DNA of 64,000 nt from Strigamia acuminata (lineage: Eukaryota; Arthropoda; Chilopoda; Geophilomorpha; Linotaeniidae), in contig OX442315.1 in NCBI GenBank assembly GCA_949358305.1, positions 17,386,427 to 17,450,426 of the forward strand, in the 5' to 3' direction. Under the pieces are notes generated by a model. It worked only from the letters and a program-made list of their open reading frames with translations, did not search any database and was not told where the DNA came from. Shown piece after piece: positions 1 to 15,422 of this stretch. Position 1 is the first letter of the stretch, and each line of letters begins with the position of its first letter. Both the position numbers and the translations under genes were made by a program.

Positions 1-321
1 AACAATATCAATTCCTTTCAAAAGCTTATTTCGTTACGATTTGAAAGCCAGAGTATTATTTAGATAAACTCCATTTTCAACTACATCACAAAAAACTGGC
101 AATATGAAATTTCTTAAATGTTAAGAAAAATACTGGAAACATCGTGATAGGAAATCCTAAAATATCAATTCATCTATCCTACAAACACCACGATCATTGT
201 ACAAACTAGAGAAATAGAGAAAATACTACAAACTTCTCATCGTTTACGGTTATCGAAAAAAACACCCACATTAAAAATTAATGAAAGACAAACTTGTTTT
301 TTCTTTTTTTTTTTCTTTAAC
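1..321. other. 3' flank of MEIOC
   Basis: AT-rich sequence downstream of the MEIOC stop codon, presumably its 3' UTR and flank. A T-rich run lies at about 299-318. I see no other gene here. Confidence 0.5.
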
Positions 322-4200
<3,879 letters not shown>

Positions 4201-5153
4201 GGATTTAGAACATAGTCACGCGGCAAATAGACGAAATTTACACTCAACAATCCGATGCTAAAAAAAGAAATAATTGACTAACGTTTCAAATAGCTCATAA
4301 ACGATATGAATTTGTTAATAAAATATTTATGCTAGCGTAGAACAAGCAATCGACCTCTCACAGATGACATCAAGGTACGGCGTAAATCCAATGGTGGTTA
4401 CCGTTCAAATATTGAAAAACTATTTTCTTAAATTACCCTGTTAGAATTGCCGCTACAATATCGTGTCCGCAGCGTATTGTCTTACCCGTTGCTCTACTTG
4501 ATTACTGACGACTCTCACACAACCTAATCGAAAATCTTCGTGCCTTTCCCTCTCATTTTGTCCTGACAGCGCCATGAGAGAGCATTTTCGTGGTATTGTG
4601 GCAAAATGGGAAAACAACAATTCCAGTTCCCTCCCGCCTTCGTTTGCTATTATTCCTTCTCTTCGATTTTTCCAGTCCCGTGACTCATGTTGTAACAATG
4701 ATTTAGCGTACACTTCAGGCATGTAAAATATATCCCATCCCGTGCTAGATTGAACTGTTTAAATTCGTCTAACGCCCGAAAATAAATAAAAATCACAAAC
4801 CAGAGGGAGGAATGACCGCATATAGCACGGCCGATCGGCTGCTGCAAAAGCGCTTCGACCTCATATTTCCACAACCCAAACAAACCATTTCCCCATCAAA
4901 TTCCCAACGAACATTCCACCATAACCTCCCAAAAATAACCCTAATTATCAATAAATAACTCCTTTCATTTGCCGTAACAATTTTTTTATTTAAATGTTTT
5001 ATTTATCATCAAAAGTTTAAAGATAAAAAAAAATAGTAACGCAAGTTTACACAATTTTTTGTTACATAAAAGAAAAAGACGCATTGAATAAAGTACAAAC
5101 GTACGAACATATTAAAATAATAAAGAAACTGAAAGAAAAAGAAAAACCAACAA
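4201..5153. other. intergenic, MEIOC promoter side / DNAJC9 3' side
   Basis: This holds the MEIOC 5' flank and the 3' flank of DNAJC9. Open frames at 4453-4883 have no splice support, no homology I recognise and a composition typical of chance ORFs. No repeat or RNA gene seen. Confidence 0.5.
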
Positions 5154-7479
5154 TTATTTCTTCACAGCCTTCGCCTTCTTATCTCCACTCGCACCCACAG
5201 CAGCCCTTCCCTTAGGTGCAGGACCCCTTTTCTTGGGCTCAGCCTTACTGGCCGCAGGTTTCCTAGCATTTCTTTTCTTCGGCACCTCATCGTCCTCCTC
5301 CTCCTCCTCAGAGACCTTTTCCTCATCCTCAGTTGCCTTATCTGAAGACCCCGCTTTCTTTCCCGGACCCCGCTTCGACGCCGCAGTGGTTTTTTTGATT
5401 TTCGACTTCGGTTCTTCGTCCTCTTCCTCTTCATCCTCCTCTTCCTTGTCGTTGTCCCCGTTCAACGCGCCGCGTGTGTTTCTAGTCACCACACGTTTCA
5501 TAACGATTTTCGCGCTTTTCATCTCCACTTTCTCCGCCGCAACGTCGCCTTTCTCCTTCCCCCGACCCTTCCTTGCCGGTGCCTTTTCCTCGACATCCTC
5601 CTCGTCCTTTTCCTCCACCTTTTTCCTTCCTCGACCACCCCTCGCCGGTGCCTCCTTTTTCTCTTTAGGCGCTGCCTTCGCACCCCTTCCTCCTCTCGTC
5701 GGTTTCGCGGCAGGTAAACTGTCCTCAGACCCGGAATTCTCATCGTCCTCTTCCTCTTCTTTCTTCGCTTCCTCCAATTCATCGTCGCTGTCGGCCTTCA
5801 CGGCTTTTGCTCTGCCTCTAGCGGGTTTTTTCGCCGGTTCTGGGACGTCGTTCGATGCCTTGGCGGCAGGGCGACCTCGTGTTTTCGGTTTTTCGCTTTC
5901 TTTGTCGGAATCTTCTTTCTTCATCGTCTTTTTCGTGGCTTTCGGCTTGGCTCTGCCCTTTCTCCCGCTCTTTTCGGCAACATCCGGGTCGGATTCGTCG
6001 TTTTCAGCTATTTTCAAATCGGGCTCGGAGTCATCGCCGGGTTGAGATTCTTCCTCCTCTTCCTTTTCCACCTTCTTGCCCCTTTTAGGCGGCGCTTTTG
6101 GCCTGCCTCGGCCTCTCTTCTCCACTTTCTGGGGCTCGGATTCGCCTTCGTTGTCCGATTTCTCTTCCATGCCGTTCGCATTTTTATCTTCGGAGTCTTC
6201 GTCTACGCCGGAATCGTCCTGCGCGCCTTTTTTCGTCACTTTCGGCTTCTCTTTCTTGTTTTTCTCGTCTTGCTGAGACGTGCCGGGCTCGGAATCGATC
6301 TCGAGCTCGTCCTCCTCTCCGGATCCGTCTTTCTCAACTTCGCCGCCCCTCTTTCTTGTCACCCTCGTGCGTTTTGGTCCAGTGGTCGTTTTTGCCGCTG
6401 CCTTTCGTTTTCCAGCTTTCTCAGCGGGTTTTGCATATTTTTTCTCGAGGTTACTCGTCAAAGCACTCCATTCTTCACCTTGACGTTCGCTGTTCTTGCT
6501 GATGGCTGCTTTCAATGCCTCCTCAGAACCATCCAATCCCATTTCCTTAGCAGCTTTCTCGGCTTCCTTTTTCTCCTTTTCGAACTAAACATCAAAACAA
6601 AAATTAATTAAATTAATTTTTTTTTTTTAAAACTTCGAATCGCGACTTACCCGCTTTTTTCTGCTCGCTTTTTTTGTCTTGGATTCCTTAACAAAGCCAG
6701 GAAACGCTTCCAGGCTTCCAGCATCGATTAATTCTTTCAAAATCTTTTCGAATCGCGGTTCGTCTTCCATAGTGCAACACAACACGTGTTCCATTATTCT
6801 ATCCATATCGCCTTCGTATTCTTCGTAAATTGATTTCAGCTGTTCGGTCTCTTCCTCGGACCCTAAAATTAAATTAATTTAAAAAAAAAATAAAAAAAAA
6901 CCATTAATTTATACATTTTTTTTCTTAGAAATCTCAAAAAATGTAAATTAAAACCTTTGTAATTCTTTTCGAATTCTTTTACGTCTTCCAGATCAAGCTT
7001 AGGAAACTGTTGTCTCCAAAATTTCATCCAATCCTCAACACTTTCTTTTTCATCATCATCAATCTCACCTTTCAAAAAAAATTAAAACAAAAAAAAAAAT
7101 TAAAAAAAAATTTTTGTTGAAAATCCATTTGTTCTACCATTTTCATCGTACGCAGCCTTTTTGTCGGAATCTGATAAAACGGAATAAGCCTTTCCTAAAA
7201 TTTGAAATTTGATAGTGGCTTCTTTTTTATCCGCTTCGGGGACCCTATCTGGATGATATTTAAGTGACTGTCTGTGATACGCACGTCGGACTAGAAATGA
7301 AAGCGACAAAAACGGTCAAAAAATCGAAAACACAAAATATTGCCGATTCTCGGCACTTCCGCTTCATTTTTTTCGTTTAACTTACTCTCTTTGTCACTCG
7401 AATCGGCCGTGGCAGATAAAATGTTGTATAAATTGTCCGTATCGAAGTGCTTTTGGCACAACTCTACTAAAGACGGCAT
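5154..7479 (-). CDS. DNAJC9: DNAJC9 homologue, J-domain histone chaperone with long charged tail
   Basis: Five exons join in frame: 7386-7479, 7138-7290, 6955-7068, 6651-6862, 5154-6584 (2004 nt, 667 aa). The ATG at 7479 gives [12 protein letters not shown], aligning with the DNAJC9 start; an in-frame TTG just upstream is not needed. The J domain covers about residues 12-85 with the catalytic HPD motif in [13 protein letters not shown]. The DNAJC9-specific region follows ([54 protein letters not shown]). In vertebrates DNAJC9 binds histone H3-H4 and recruits HSP70 to it. Human DNAJC9 is about 260 aa; here about 420 extra residues follow, alternating acidic runs with basic RGRPK / ARGRAKA / GGRGRKK motifs like HMGA AT-hooks. 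The tail lies in the same exon as the conserved end and is open throughout. Tail function is unknown. Confidence 0.92.
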
Positions 7480-8505
7480 GGCCAAGATGAAGTATTCAAA
7501 ATGCCGTTGACTTTTGTTTGTAAAATCGTTCAGCTAAGTCCAGACCGGCTACACGCCCGTTCTCCACTTCGCGCCAAAACTGGTAACACTATAATGCGGT
7601 TAGCAATCAAATTCTATTAGGCGTATGCAACAAGAGCAATATCAAATTTTCACAAAGTATTTTACGAATCAAATTTGAAAATTTGATACTCTCTTTTGTT
7701 GTCCCTTTCAACAATTCAACTTACATTAAAGCTTATAAGAAAAGCGAGATGCCGTCAACTGCCGCTTCAAGCTTAAAAGTCAATGCGTGATCTAGCGCCC
7801 GACCGATACCTCTTATGTAGACTGTTCCGAATCTGATTGGTGCTGACATCTTGCAACGATTAAACTAATATTTTATTTTCAAATAATATTTTTTATTTTA
7901 AATAGAAATGTTTACATCGCGTGATTATTCTGAGTAATCTATATCAAATTGTTTACAAAATTCAAATAAATGTGATCAAATTTATCTATTTAAAACATTA
8001 TCTATCGTTAATACTAACAGCGCCACACGGTGACCGATTACCGAATCCTTCCTTTAGATTATTATCCCGTTCCATTCAGCCACGCTTCGTGAACCCACTA
8101 CGTACACATCGATTCAGTAATTTTCCCTACCAGGCAAACCCTTCAGGTAATTATTTCTAAAAAAAACAAATGAACAAACAATAATAATTCCTAAATTTTT
8201 CGCTATTTGAGCGCCTAAATCGAATGCCATTACAATTTCACACGTGTAGCGACGCAATTTAAGCCTAAATAAATTTCGTCTCTTGATTCTGTCATTCTCT
8301 TATAATAACACGTTAAAAATGTTTAATTAACCCTCAATCTTATCAAGAAACAACTTGAAACGCAGATATTTACGTACCATTGACTTGACATTTTAACCTT
8401 TGCAAGTTGTATTCTATTTTAAGCATTGGCTGGTGCTTGCCCAAATGGTATACATTTTTTAAACGTTTTTTCAACATTGCAGGAATAGACTGCGGCCAAA
8501 GAGTT
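7480..8505. other. divergent intergenic region
   Basis: Lies between DNAJC9 (-) and the small + strand gene, so it probably holds both promoters. The + strand reading frame at 7921-8160 has a basic, Ser/Arg-rich end that resembles a presequence, but its phase does not clearly join the next exon. I see nothing else. Confidence 0.4.
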
Positions 8506-8745
8506 ATGTTAATTACACGTGCAGCAAGGCTACCTCGCTTATCGTCTCAGGTAAATATGATTAAAAAAAATGTCGAAGTCTCAATAATTGTATTTTTTGA
8601 ATAGTATTGGCAGAGTAACTTTTCATCGAGCTATGGAGAACGTTTAGGCTTCCCTATGGCCGTCATGTTAGCTTTAAGTGGACTTTCCGTTTCCATCTTC
8701 AGTCTGAGGCAAATGGGAGCTCACAAGCAACTGAAAAGAAAATAA
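8506..8745 (+). CDS. small single-TM mitochondrial-type protein, possibly COX7C-like
   Basis: Two exons, 8506-8550 and 8605-8745, give 61 aa. The exon containing the ATG begins after a TTGCAG acceptor at 8482, so a 5' UTR exon or a trans-spliced leader is expected. The first 15 residues (MLITRAARLPRLSSQ) are basic and hydroxylated with no acidic residue, like a mitochondrial presequence. One hydrophobic helix follows (GFPMAVMLALSGLSVSIFSL) and then a basic tail ending KQLKRK. Size, presequence, single helix and basic tail match cytochrome c oxidase subunit VIIc (about 63 aa), but the conserved NLPF-type motif is not clear. It could be another small inner-membrane subunit. A polyadenylation-type AATAAA lies at 8893. 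Confidence 0.5.
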
Positions 8746-9894
8746 TTTCTCCCTTTTTGTGTGTTGTCTATAATTCTTAACATGTTTTAGTCAACTTTAT
8801 AAAAGTGTCTGTGTAGAGTTAAGTGTTTAAGTCAGAATGGATTTAGTTGCGATTGTTTTATATTGTTCACTTAAGTTTAAGACAATACATAAAATAAAAC
8901 GTAAGGTTTTAAAGAGATTTTTTTTTATTTTTTGTTTTCATATTTCCCATGTGTTTTCTGTATAAATGTGTAGAGTTCAAAGGAATGCATGATTCATATC
9001 GGAAAACCGAACTTTTAACCGATGAAAATGATAATATAAAGATTGTCTATGTCTATTGCACTGAATTCATACCGGACTGATGATAAATTGTTCAATTAAT
9101 TTCTGTATATTGTATTGATAACCAAAGAAGTTGTAAAATATCGAGCAATGATCTGACTGAAAGTGCAAACTGTAAAAAGAAAATAAGAAAAACTTGTTCA
9201 AATGACTGGTTTTTATCGTAATTGTAATAAGGTTTACATGAATACAAACAGTTGTCTCCTTCAACGACTGCAAATTTTTTTCCTTAATAAATGCTGCACA
9301 AAATCAGCAAATTGTGGGCAACGAGCCGTAAACTTAATACCGAATCAAATGTAACTTACAACACGATACTCGACTCGAAATATTTCGAAATGCTCAGTTG
9401 AAACAATTCCGTTTAAAAAATACAATAACTTTGCAAAATTAAAAAAAAAATTAAAAAATTGCATTATATAAACTTTTAATTCGATTAGAAGAACGAGAAA
9501 CGAAAAACTAATTTCCTATAGTGTGCATTTCCAAGTATCACATTCCTGAGCATATAAAAATGAATTCAGAATCATTAAAAAATAAATAACATTTCACACC
9601 GCAACATGGCAAGTTCGGAATACAAATTAAATGCAATTACAAGGATTTCATTAAAAAAAAGATGGCATAGCCATCATCGAGACATCATCGCAATCAATGA
9701 TATTGGATAGTTTTCTTTAAAAAAAAAACAAAGCTGTGCTGAATAAAACCGCTCGTTTAATGTGTGCATATTCACAACCGAGCTGGTTAATAAACAATCA
9801 ACAGATCTAAGTGACAACATAGTTACGATGCAGCTCAACATAGAAAAATAAACAGCAGCTGACATAATAATTGCATTCCACACGCACACACACT
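8746..9894. other. convergent intergenic region
   Basis: Shared 3' flank of the small + strand gene and DLGAP. It is AT-rich with an AATAAA at 8893. I see no coding signal, repeat or RNA gene. Confidence 0.5.
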
Positions 9895-12800
9895 TCAGTC
9901 TTTTGATTCCGGTGTGAAAATCTCCACTTCGTTCGTGTTTTTATTTTCGTTTAATTTACTACGCGCTTGTCTTTTCGCTTCGGCGAATCGTTTCCTAGCT
10001 TCTTCTCGCGAGCGAGCGGCTTCTTCCGATTTGGGGGTTCGTGGGGAAGCGGCTGGTTTCTTAAATTGACTACTGGTACGTTTTGGTTTGACTCCGTTCG
10101 ACAATTTCGTCGAACCATCAACTTCACTAACCTGAAAAATATTAAAAAAAATTAAAAATTTTATTTATTTTTTTAATTTTTATTTTTTACTTGTGATTTA
10201 TTCCATTCCTCGTCTTGCAGAACATCAATCTCTCTAAACATTACAAAAATATTTTCTACTTGAAGTAAAACCATATCCCAGAATCCTTCTAGATCTGACG
10301 TTGTAGTGGGAAATGGTTCGGATGGCAATTGAGTCTTTAAAAAAAAATGTTTATATAAAATAAAAATAATTGAAATTAAAAATTCCGTTAAACTCACAAT
10401 ATTTTTCTCGCATAACCCTCGGAACTGTTGAAACTTCTGATCGAGCAGGAGATTCGCTTTACCAATCGCAGCCCGAAACCGACCAGCCGCTGTATCGTCC
10501 GTAATGGACCCATCGTCTAGTTTTAATTCAGCTCTACGAATTAACGACTCTATCTTTTCCTGCTCAACTGCTATTAACTAAAAAAAATAATCAAACACAA
10601 TCAAAAAAAAATAAAAATTACCTTATTTAATTAAAAACAATCGAAATTTACATTAAAAAAATATTGACCGCCTTTTTCTTCAACATTATTTGTCTTTGTA
10701 AATTGTGAAATAGACTCTAAAAAAAAAATTAAAAAAAATAAATAAATCTCAAAAAAATTTTTAAAAAAAATTCCAAACAAACCTTTCTCCTTATCTCGCT
10801 GTCCTTCAACCGACTCCAAATGAATCCCACCATGTCCATTTACCTGTCTTTTTTCAACCGGACTAATATCTTTCCTGTTTCTGCAGCACAACCAAAAAGA
10901 AGAAAACTCATCACTTCTCTTCCCACACTGACAAACCGCCTTTAAACAGCCCCACATTTTCCCCAACATCGTCCCACAAAACCAAACCCCAGTTACCCAA
11001 TCAAACACCAACTTCCTCCTATCTTAACTAGATCTATAAAACTTATTGTATTATAAAAATTACCAATTATCTAAACGATTTCGTAACAACCGTGTAACGT
11101 TATATCAAAATCAAAACCACATGACAAACCCCCCCAAAAAAAACCCAACGCTCATTAAAAAATAAAAACAACTCGATAAATCCAATCGAAAATAAAAACA
11201 AAAAAAAAATCTATTTAAAACCCGTTTACGTAACCGTCGAAAAACCTCATCCCACAAAACATTACAAGCCCTTTCTTTCTTTCTTATCCCAATTCTACGC
11301 CAATCGCCAGACGAGACTCACCCATCGGTCGAAAACGAGGCAGTCGCTTGAGCAATCGATTCGGCTCTCCAGGCGGGACTAACAACTGGACTGGAGGTTG
11401 CGGATCGCGGTAAGAGCGACGGGGAAGCCAACACTGCAGCCACGAGTTTCCCGACCGGTTTTCCTTCCAGCATTGAACTCACTTCGTGATTCAACTTCCC
11501 ATTGCCATTCATCGTCGTTGTTTTTTTCGTGCTCGGGCTCGTCGTCGTCACACCCCCGTACAAATTCCTCGCCTTGGCTCTAATGAGAAAACCTTGTGCC
11601 AACGCACCGGGCCCGTAAAGTCGCTCAATTCGCTGTTGAACCAGCGATTTTGGCTGCTCCAAATTAGAATCGAGTTGACTCAAGGCCCGTTCGCTTCTGC
11701 TCTTTTTCTCCTCCCGTCCGCAAGGCAATTCGGCCGCCGATCCGCTTCGCGCGTGCTTCATGTCGCCATTGTACGGTCCGAAACCGTTGGTTAATTGCAC
11801 TCGTTGCGTGTCCCCGTTGGATTCCGTGTTGCTAACGGCCCGGGCGGGACTGGCGTCGCGACTGCGCAACCCCTCGCGAACTTTCGAGTTGTAACACGCG
11901 TAACTCGTGTATCCGGACACCGAACAACTGATATTCACATACGACGGCTGCCGCCTCGATTCGGTCGCGGCCGCATCGGTTTCATCCTCTTTTCCGCTCT
12001 CCCCTTCGTCCGTCCCGTTCACTTCCGGCACGTACAAGAGAGTCACAAATTTCTCTTCGGGCATTTTCACAATCATCTTTTCAACTTCACCAGTCACTTC
12101 TTTGCTCCTATTGGCTAAACTGGCACTGAGTAAGGTTCGTTGAGATACGGTCGAAGTAATTCCATCTGTTGTTTTCAACGCCCCCGTGGAAAAAAAAAAT
12201 TTTTTTTTAAAAAAAAAAAAATTTTTTTTTTTAGACACGATACTATTAATTTCGGAAAAGAAAGAAATCCTTCATTTCACCCAACACAACACTCACCAGC
12301 TGTTCCTGACGATTCACTCGCGGTGGCATCCACATCGAGGGAGCAACTGCCAATGGACTCGGCCGACGCCATTCGTGTGGCGAACTTCTCCACTTGGGTC
12401 TTTGGAACGACTATTTTGTTGAGGATGTTGAGTGTCTTGGGTGGTTGATGAATTCGGTGCACACGAGGAATGCTAAACACAAAACGAAAACAATAAATAA
12501 ACCAATAAAAAACACACCAGTTTATACACCATCTTTAATTTAATCCCATTTAAATTACATCACAAGGTGATGTCCTCATGCCCATTGCATCACAAACACA
12601 CAACACGTGATATCCTCTGGACACTTGGACAAGACCCAACAAAAATAAAATTAAAAAAAAAAATCTATTAATTTAACACAAAGCACCTGTTTTGTACCTG
12701 GTTTGTTCCACTTTAAGTTGTCCTTCTGTCTTCATGGGGAGAAAAGGCAAGTGACCACTTTCACAAGGTTGTTGCTCCTGCATGTACAAAAACAATGACG

Positions 12801-15422
12801 TCACTTTCATTAATCAACGAACCTACATTCCTCAACAAAAATACTTCATTGTTTATCCACCAAAAAAAAATAAAAAGATTTTTTGTTTTTATTTGTATGT
12901 AATAACTCTCAATTTTCCTCACGCCTACACCCGCTGCTTTCGCTTCGCTCGCATCGTAATCAGCTGGGCGGAGGGGTGCGGCGAGGTCTTCGCCTCGCAT
13001 GCGGTCTCCAAACGACCGCCAACGCCCAAAATGTCCACAAGTCTGGATTAGGAGCTTATAAAATCGTAATTATACCAACACGAGAAGCGAAGTAAATAAA
13101 TTAAACACAAAATTGACCTTGAACGCCCCTTATCCTTCGTTCCTTCCCCATTCCAATTCCATTCAACTGTTAATCGTGTTATCACATTTTCTTTCAAACT
13201 ATTTAAATTCGCCCAACTTACCGTGTAATCGGGGATCCAAATGTACTTGTGCACCGTATAGGAATAAAACAGACGTTGGGACTCCATAGCTTTGCAATGC
13301 ACAATGCTCGCGTGGCAAAATCGAGCCCCTGACCCCTTTTCAAGCCCCGCTATCGCAGACACTTATCGAGAACAACTCGCGAGCTGAGGCCGGTTGTTCT
13401 GTAGGTAACGTGTTTTTAACAATGGAGAGTGATAGGGAAAAGTGAGCGGTTTTCCCAAGAGTCCAGAAGAATGCCGAAACCGCGGAGACTCGCTTATTAG
13501 GCGCCAGGGGGTGGAAATAAACTAGCCATACGTGTATTTACATTCCGGTCCCCTTCATTGGAATTCAGAAATTCGTTTCAATTTAATTTTATGCTAATTT
13601 GTTTGCTGTTTGGGGGATAAATCTGGATTTGATTAAAATCGTGCATTAATTAATGAGTTTGTTTGGTGGTGATTGTGAGTTTTGATGAAATTTTTAAAAA
13701 TTTTTTTACTAAAGTTTTGAACCTTGGGAGGGGGAATAAGGGAATAAAATGGTGTTTGAGTGAGAACGCACTCTGATTTTTATGGTTTTTAGGGAAAAAA
13801 ATGTGTTTTATGGTTCGGAAAATTTCGTAAATCCAATTTAATTTTTTTTTTTTTTTTTTTTTTATATAAATAATTTAAAATCGATTTTTACCTGTGCTTG
13901 ACTCAATACTAATTTGGGGGTAATGAACTCTGGCTGACTTTTCTTATCAGATGACTGCAAAACAAAACAAAATAGAAATTTGTTTAGAAAAAGAAAAAAA
14001 AAGAAAAAAAAAAGTATTTATTAATAAACATAACAATAAATAGAAAATAAAAATAAAAAATGGCAATACAGCTTAAAAAACCTCGTTAAAACACACCACC
14101 ATTAATAACCACGATTAAATATACACGAAATAAAACAACACAAATGTCATTCCAGCACGTACGGCACCACCAGCCTCGCACATGCGCAAATATAACACAA
14201 ACCAAAAAACAACAACAAAAAAATTAAGAAAAAAAAAACAACAAAAATCCCCAAATCTCCACTCCTAACATGCAGAGCAGGCAGACAACCAACTGAGACA
14301 TCTCACAAAAAAATAAAAACCAAAAAAAAAATAAAATTAAAAAAAAATTAAAAATAAAAATAAAATAAAAATAAATCAAAAAAACCACATGCTACAGTAT
14401 TTCCCTCTTCCAGGAATTCCTACCTGGACATTCACGTCCAGAGCATCACTCTTCCGCCCAATTTGACCGTAACTTTTATGGAATTTCTTCGGCGTTAATT
14501 TCTGCAGCACCTTCCTGTGCGACAGCCGGTAGAAAAAAGTCTTATCTTCGCTCAAGCTCCTCGATCTTTTATTTTTCTTCGCTTCTTTCTCGTTCCTCGC
14601 ACTTCCGCTCGAAGATAAACTCCCGAGTAAAGGCTGCGATGACGTCATGCTTTCAATTGGTCCAATCGAGTCCTTCAACCCTGCACCGAGTGCTTGATAA
14701 TCGTTAATCGTTCTCTCTCGCTCCAACTGTTCCTCCCTGCACCTGAGCGCCATTTCAAACGACCGGTCGCTGCAAGCCGAACCGGTGTCGGACACCGCGC
14801 CATCCTCGATGTCCTTGTCGGAAAACTCGACCACAATCCACGGTTTTTCCTCCTTCCTGTCCTTGGTCGAACTCTTTTTAATAATTTTCGGCGACAACCG
14901 TTTAAACAAACTCGACAAGAGCGCGCTTCTTGATTTTTTCGGCGTAGCGCCCGCCGACAGTCCGCCATTTTTGCCCAACTTCCGGGTTAATGGCGCGGCA
15001 GAATGCGGCAACGTGTTCGCTTTGGCGTCGCTTTTCGCGCCTTTCGGCGACGATGGAGCACTGGCAGAATGAACAAACACACCTTTAGGTGACAATCTCG
15101 CCAACGAGGCCGGCGAAGGACTCAAACTCATGATCGACAACGACGGGCTTCGTTCTGGCGAACTTCTTTCGTGCGCCACGTTTTCTTCCGTCGAAATTTG
15201 TTCAATTTTTTCCTCCTCATCCGAGCCCTGGATCTGGCCGACGGAATGCGAGTAACTTTCGCTTCGATAGTGCTGGAACTGCGCCTCCAATTGCACTTGC
15301 AGTAACTGCAACGGATCTTCGATTTCGACGCTTTTCTTGGCTTCTTTTCGCTTTTTGCTTCGAGTTTGCCGTTCTTCTTCTTCCTCCTCTTCGTCCTCGG
15401 TTTTCTTCTCGTCTTCTGACAT
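9895..15422 (-). CDS. DLGAP/SAPAP-family scaffold (long form)
   Basis: Eleven exons join in frame: 14424-15422, 13892-13954, 12923-13042, 12698-12777, 12297-12472, 11322-12165, 10783-10880, 10652-10716, 10398-10577, 10191-10334, 9895-10131 (3006 nt, 1001 aa). The GKAP homology domain is in the last five exons: FRAAIGKANLLLDQKFQQF, RGLCEKNI, TTSDLEGFWDMVLLQVEN, then ARSREEARKRFAEAKRQAR and EVEIFTPE. DLGAP proteins link PSD-95-type MAGUKs to Shank at synapses; DLGAP5/HURP is a mitotic relative. The N-terminal exon (SerPro-rich, with an acidic run and LLSSLFKRLSPK) is not recognisable as DLGAP and is joined only by splice phase, so it is less certain. The C-terminus is ESKD, without the usual -TRL PDZ ligand. 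The reading frame continues upstream of the ATG without a clear start, so further 5' exons are possible. Confidence 0.8.
12190..12232. repeat. A-run/T-run palindrome in DLGAP intron
   Basis: Four alternating homopolymer blocks (A, T, A, T, 9-13 nt each) form a self-complementary tract in the intron just upstream of the large DLGAP exon. It probably arose by slippage or inverted duplication, and could also be an assembly-difficult site. Confidence 0.7.
13222..13287 (-). other. candidate alternative first coding exon of DLGAP gene
   Basis: The sequence opens with an ATG at 13287 and runs 22 codons (MESQRLFYSYTVHKYIWIPD then YT) to a good donor, GGTAAGT, in phase 0. It joins in frame to the exon at 12923-13042 and would make a 669-aa short form lacking the 14.4-15.4 kb exon. 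No convincing upstream acceptor links it in phase to the 13892-13954 exon, which supports its being a separate promoter and first exon. Confidence 0.45.

Noticed and set aside
4453-4883. Overlapping minus-strand ORFs between MEIOC and DNAJC9
   Set aside because: No splice sites, no homology, and they overlap each other.
5233-6611. Long + strand ORFs (up to 270 aa, Ser/Phe-rich)
   Set aside because: They are antisense shadows of the low-complexity Glu/Lys/Ser tail of DNAJC9; no independent domain or start.
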